A DNA stretch of 64,000 nt from Oasisia sp. SBJ-2009. Its lineage: Eukaryota; Annelida; Polychaeta; Sabellida; Siboglinidae. A model generated the notes under the pieces. The model was not told where the DNA came from. It saw only the letters and a program-made list of their open reading frames with translations, and searched no databases. The translations under genes and the position numbers were made by a program. Below, piece by piece: positions 59,771 to 64,000 of the stretch (position 1 is its first letter; each line of letters opens with the position of its first letter). The stretch is from the NCBI GenBank assembly GCA_964017155.1, contig OZ024864.1:34022029-34086028 (forward strand), in the 5' to 3' direction.

Positions 59771-60268
59771 TTATATGGTAGTTGTTACTGGATCCGTGCC
59801 TTTTATGTACTGGGGTAATTTTACATCCCATTTGTATGTCATGTTATGAATATAGCAAAGAGAAGCTATGAAATGTGGTAGTTCTAGGATCAAGGTAACA
59901 GCGTAGATGAGGAAAAGTATTTAAAATGTTATGAAGACCAACGAAGCGTTGTATTTAAATAGAAAGATCAGCCAGTCAAGGATCTGCTCCTGTGAAAAGA
60001 GCCCAATGACCATTGGACACCTACTGCAGCACTGCCCGCTACAGAATGACCAAAAGTGATAAATGTGACCAGACGGCACCCCCTGGATGATACAATGTAG
60101 GATGACTGCAGAAGAAGAATACAGCATTATTCGCGAGTTCCCGTCTAGATAGTGATTGACAATAAAGAAGAGATATAGGCCAAGATTAGCAATAGCTAGG
60201 AAACTGAGGAATAGATGTTTAGTGACAGGGTTAGTACATGTATAAACTAATACAATCCTCGTGTGCAT
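59771..60268 (-). pseudogene. Antisense membrane-protein-like ORF, broken, copy B
   Basis: Same frame as 27740-28252. Here the frame is open from ATG at 60268 through the region where copy A has its 11-nt insertion, then meets TAA at 59921 where copy A has a Tyr codon. Hydrophobic segments such as SFLAIANLGLYLFFIV suggest membrane spans. Family not recognised. Confidence 0.35.
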
Positions 60269-60942
60269 TGGCTTGACGCCGGGGGACCACGTACCATGGA
60301 GTGACCTTGATCCCTATTTTTGTTTTCTTTACTCATGAATCCATAGCATACTTGTTGATCTCTTACATAAAACTTCATCTTAGCTGGTTCCAAAACCTTA
60401 TGCACTGTCGTGTTTCAGGAGAACAACCTACGATGCGTCAAGAGGATACAGAGATGCTCGCCAGACCCGCTAGAACATACACACAGTCGTGCAGAGGTGG
60501 TGCGTGCGACAGCCCCTCTAAGTGCTACAATTCGACAACGGCGCATTCGTCGGCGCACGGGACACGTACTGTCTTCAAATGAGGAAAGGACGACTTCTAA
60601 CGATGACGCTTTCTTAGTGAACTATTAAAACACTCATCGGAAGTGTGCTACAATTATAAGGCATTTCCGTTCACGGACGTGCAGGGTAACGACTAGGGAC
60701 TTGTGTTTAACGTCATTGACACGTGCGAAGTCATACTGGGATTGTACATTACCAATTCTAGCGTTGGAGACGCATTATACACTACCGGGACAACGTGCAA
60801 GTTTAGTGTCGTTTTACGCATACCTTGCATGAATAAAAAAATTGTGTATCTCAACTTTGTTGCGATGTTCACTGAAATAGCACGCACAAACTGTTTGGGT
60901 AAGACTGTTAACTGTGGCTTTGAAGTCTTCTTTTGTGGAAGC

Positions 60943-60947
<5 letters not shown>

Positions 60948-60999
<52 letters not shown>
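60948..60999 (+). repeat. (TC)n microsatellite, copy B
   Basis: A ~52-nt TC run, longer than the 32-nt run of copy A. Confidence 0.95.
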
Positions 61000-61000
<1 letters not shown>

Positions 61001-61303
61001 CAACCACGTTAACCGTCACACTGTACACTATGCCCCCCCCCTCTCTCGCTCCAACCACGTTCAACCACTGTACTCTCTGCTGTTGTGGTTCCACCGCCCC
61101 CATCGCTATAATCTATCTATCTCTTTCTGTTTTATGCGCACCCAACTAATCATGATATGTCGGATTGAAGTCTCCATTTTTCCTATAGCAGCACTCTGAA
61201 ACATATGAGGTTTCTTCAGCATATGATCCCCACCGGGATATGGGCCTTACTTACACACTTGACTACTTGCAACTACCGTTCAATGAAGTCGTTTCGAATT
61301 GGG

Positions 61304-62241
61304 CCACACTGACAGTGAAATGTGTTGTCATGTGTCAGACTGACAGTGACTGGTGTTGTCAAGTGTCACACTGACAGTGACAGGTGTTGTCGTGTGTCAC
61401 ACTGACAGTGACTTATGTTGTCATGTGTCACACTGACAGTGACAGGTGTTGTCATGTGTCACACTGACAGTGACAGGTGTTGTCGAGTGTCACACTGACA
61501 GTGACATGAGTTGTCATGTGTCACACTGACAGTGACAGGTGTTGTCATGTGTCACACTGACAGTGACAGGTGTTGTCGTGTGTCACACTGACAGTGACTT
61601 ATGTTGTCATGTGTCACACTGACAGTGACAGGTGTTGTCATGTGTCACACTGACAGTGACAGGTGTTGTCATGTGTCACACTGACAGTGACTTATGTTGT
61701 CATGTGACACACTGACAGTGACAGGTGTTGTCATGTGTCACACTGACAGTGACAGGTGTTGTCGTGTGTCACACTGACAGTGACAGGTGTTGTCATGTGT
61801 CACACTGACAGTGACAGGTGATGTCATGTGTCACACTGACAGTGACATGTGTTGTCGTGTGTGTCACACTGACCGTGACAGGTGTTGTTGTGTGTCACAC
61901 TGACAGTGACAGGTGTTGTCGTGTGTCACACTGACCGTGACAGGTGTTGTCATGTGTCACACTGACAGTGACATGTGTTTTCATGTGTCACACTGACAGT
62001 GACATGTGTTGTCGTGTGTCACACTGACCGTGACAGGTGTTGTCGTGTGTCATAGTGACAGGTGTTGTCGTGTGTCACACTGACCGTGACAGGTGTTGTC
62101 GTGTGTCGCACTGACAGTGACAGGTGTTGTCATGTGTCACACTGACAGTGACAGGTGTTGTCATGTGTCACAGTGACAGGTGTTGTCGTGTGTCACACTG
62201 ACAGTGACAGGTGTTGTCGTGTGTCACACTGACAGTGACTT
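61304..62241 (+). repeat. 31-bp minisatellite ending at exon 1 of copy C
   Basis: About 30 units, with a unit-variant order close to the array before copy B. Merges into the exon 1 acceptor TTTGTTTGCAG. Confidence 0.95.
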
Positions 62242-62255
62242 GTGTTTGTTTGCAG

Positions 62256-63463
62256 GAGGTCCATGAGCATCTGCTTGAGCAGAAGTTGGCGTCCCACCAG
62301 GCCTGTAAGCTGGAGGACCTCCCCAGGGAAACCCTTCCCCTTGGCACGTCCACCCTGGTAAGTCTCAACACCTTACCCTTCATTCTGTCTTCCATGGGTG
62401 AGACACATCCACCCTGGTAAGTCTCAACACCTTACCCTTCATTCTGTCTTCCATGGGTGAGACACATCCACCCTTGTAAGTCTCAACACCTTACCCTTCA
62501 TTCTGTCTTCCATGGGTGAGACACATCCACCCTGGTAAGTCTCAACACCTTACCCTTCATTCTGTCTTCCATGGGTGAGACACATCCACCCTTGTAAGTC
62601 TCAACACCTTACCCTTCATTCTGTCTTCCATGGGTGAGACACATCCACCCTTGTAAGTCTCAACACCTTACCCTTCATTCTGTCTTCCATGGGTGAGACA
62701 CATCCACCCTGGTAAGTCTCAACACCTTACCCTTCATTCTGTCTTCCATGGGTGAGACACATCCACCCTTGTAAGTCTCAACACCTTACCCTTCATTCTG
62801 TCTTCCATGGGTGAGACACATCCACCCTGGTAAGTCTCAACACCTTACCCTTCATTCTGTCTTCCATGGGTGAGACACATCCACCCTTGTAAGTCTCAAC
62901 ACCTTACCCTTCATTCTGTCTTCCATGGGTGAGACACATCCACCCTTGTAAGTCTCAACACCTTACCCTTCATTCTGTCTTCCATGGGTGAGACACATCC
63001 ACCCTGGTAAGTCATGACACCTTACCCTTCATTCTGTCTTCCATGGGTGAGACACATCCACCCTGGTAAGTCTCAACACCTTACCCTTCATTCTGTCTTC
63101 CATGGGTGAGACACATCCACCCTGGTAAGTCATGACACCGTGTTTATCCTGTCTTGTAATGGTGACAAAATGTGTCAGTATAACATCTCTACAGTTGTAA
63201 TGGCTACGTATCCGGATCTTTGGGCAACCATGTGTCTTGATTGAAGGGACTCTGGTTGGCGGTAAATGTCATTCTCTGCAAATATTTGTTTCTTTTTAGA
63301 TGACCCCTTGAGTGAAATTGTTTATATGATATGAGACGACCCCTGATGGTTGTTGACTGCGTTGTAGGTGGTGGTCATGGACGTAGTAGGCCCCAACAAC
63401 TTCTGTGTGGTCAAGGACAGCATGACGCCTGAACTTCAGGCCCTCAAAGACGACATGACTCTC
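62256..63463 (+). CDS. Multi-Tudor-domain protein, copy C (first two exons only)
   Basis: Exon 1 62256-62357 and exon 2 63368-63463, with the same phases and splice sites as copy B; the window ends in intron 2. Exon 2 encodes VVVMDVVGPNNFCVVKDSM and onward, the first strand-rich part of extended Tudor 1. It shows that the array continues to the right. Confidence 0.85.
62358..63139 (+). repeat. 59-bp minisatellite, copy C, intron 1 (~13 units)
   Basis: Shorter than in A and B. Units alternate between CCCTGGTAAGT (G) and CCCTTGTAAGT (T). From ~62470 the order is T-G-T-T-G repeated twice, a five-unit (295-bp) higher-order repeat. Confidence 0.93.
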
Positions 63464-64000
63464 GTGAGTGTCACAAATCCTGTGTCGTGTGAACGGGTTA
63501 TTTCTCTGTTTGAAGCATATTTTTAAATGGATGTACTTTGTTTGGGGATCTGGCAGTATTAGTTACTGTTTCTTTTGTTTTGATTGGGGATCTGGCAGTA
63601 TTAGTTCTTTCTTTTGTTTGATTGCACTGAAGTGCTTTGTGTGTATTTGATATATCAAATTATGCATTTTACTCATTCACGGGATGTGTGAAGGGAGCTC
63701 TGAATCCTGCAGCCAGACAATGATGACGGTACTTGTATATTAACCTAATGATGACCTAACTCTGACGCTACTCGTATATTAAATTATGTTAAATACTTCT
63801 GTTTAAGTACTTTACAAAATACTCATACGTAAGCAGGGCTGCCTACCATTACGGATTTTCCGTAATCATTACGGAAATTGACCTCGGATTACATTACTAT
63901 GGAAACTGCTCCTGTATTACAGAAATAAGTATATCAGACTTCAGGCTAGTACACACATCAAAGAGTAAACTTAAATTAATGTCCTGTCAAGTTCATGCCC

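Overview
The window is eukaryotic: GC-rich exons with GT-AG introns sit in AT-rich sequence full of DNA-transposon relics, a tRNA-derived SINE, a decayed non-LTR retrotransposon and long minisatellites. Coding style, intron density and repeats fit a bilaterian invertebrate, probably marine. A lancelet is possible, but the sequence does not settle the species.

Layout: the whole window is one tandem array of a ~30-32 kb unit, head to tail, all on the + strand. Equivalent points recur at 1503, 31769 and 63368 (spacings 30,266 and 31,599 bp). Copy A lacks its first exon, which lies left of the window, and runs 1-~30.2 kb. Copy B is complete for every exon recognised (30244-48541) plus its spacer to ~62.2 kb. 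Copy C has only its first two exons (62256-63463). Unique flanks are not visible, so total copy number is unknown.

Each unit carries one gene for a very large multi-Tudor protein of the germline piRNA/nuage type (Tudor/TDRD family). Joining 12 exons of copy B by phase gives an uninterrupted 2,287-residue frame. It has ten Tudor domains, eight of them in one 5.2-kb exon, and a short C-terminal coiled coil. No in-frame ATG exon was found upstream of exon 1, so the N-terminus is unresolved. Copy A has lost most of exon 6 to a 1.25-kb deletion; skipping that exon keeps the frame. Copy B has lost an aromatic residue in Tudor 9.

The ~12-14 kb spacers hold the 3' UTR, long AT-rich stretches with no recognisable gene, a 5'-truncated RTE-like LINE (minus strand) abutting a tetranucleotide/90-bp satellite block, a conserved 16-bp hairpin, an antisense membrane-protein ORF broken differently in each copy, and a 31-bp minisatellite that runs up to the acceptor of exon 1. 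Exon 1 is followed directly by a 59-bp minisatellite in which every unit repeats the exon's own 5' splice site.

Copies A and B look roughly 99% identical by eye outside minisatellites. They differ by clean transposon presence/absence, large indels and strong array-length changes. This fits recent tandem duplication, but haplotype mis-joining during assembly must be excluded.
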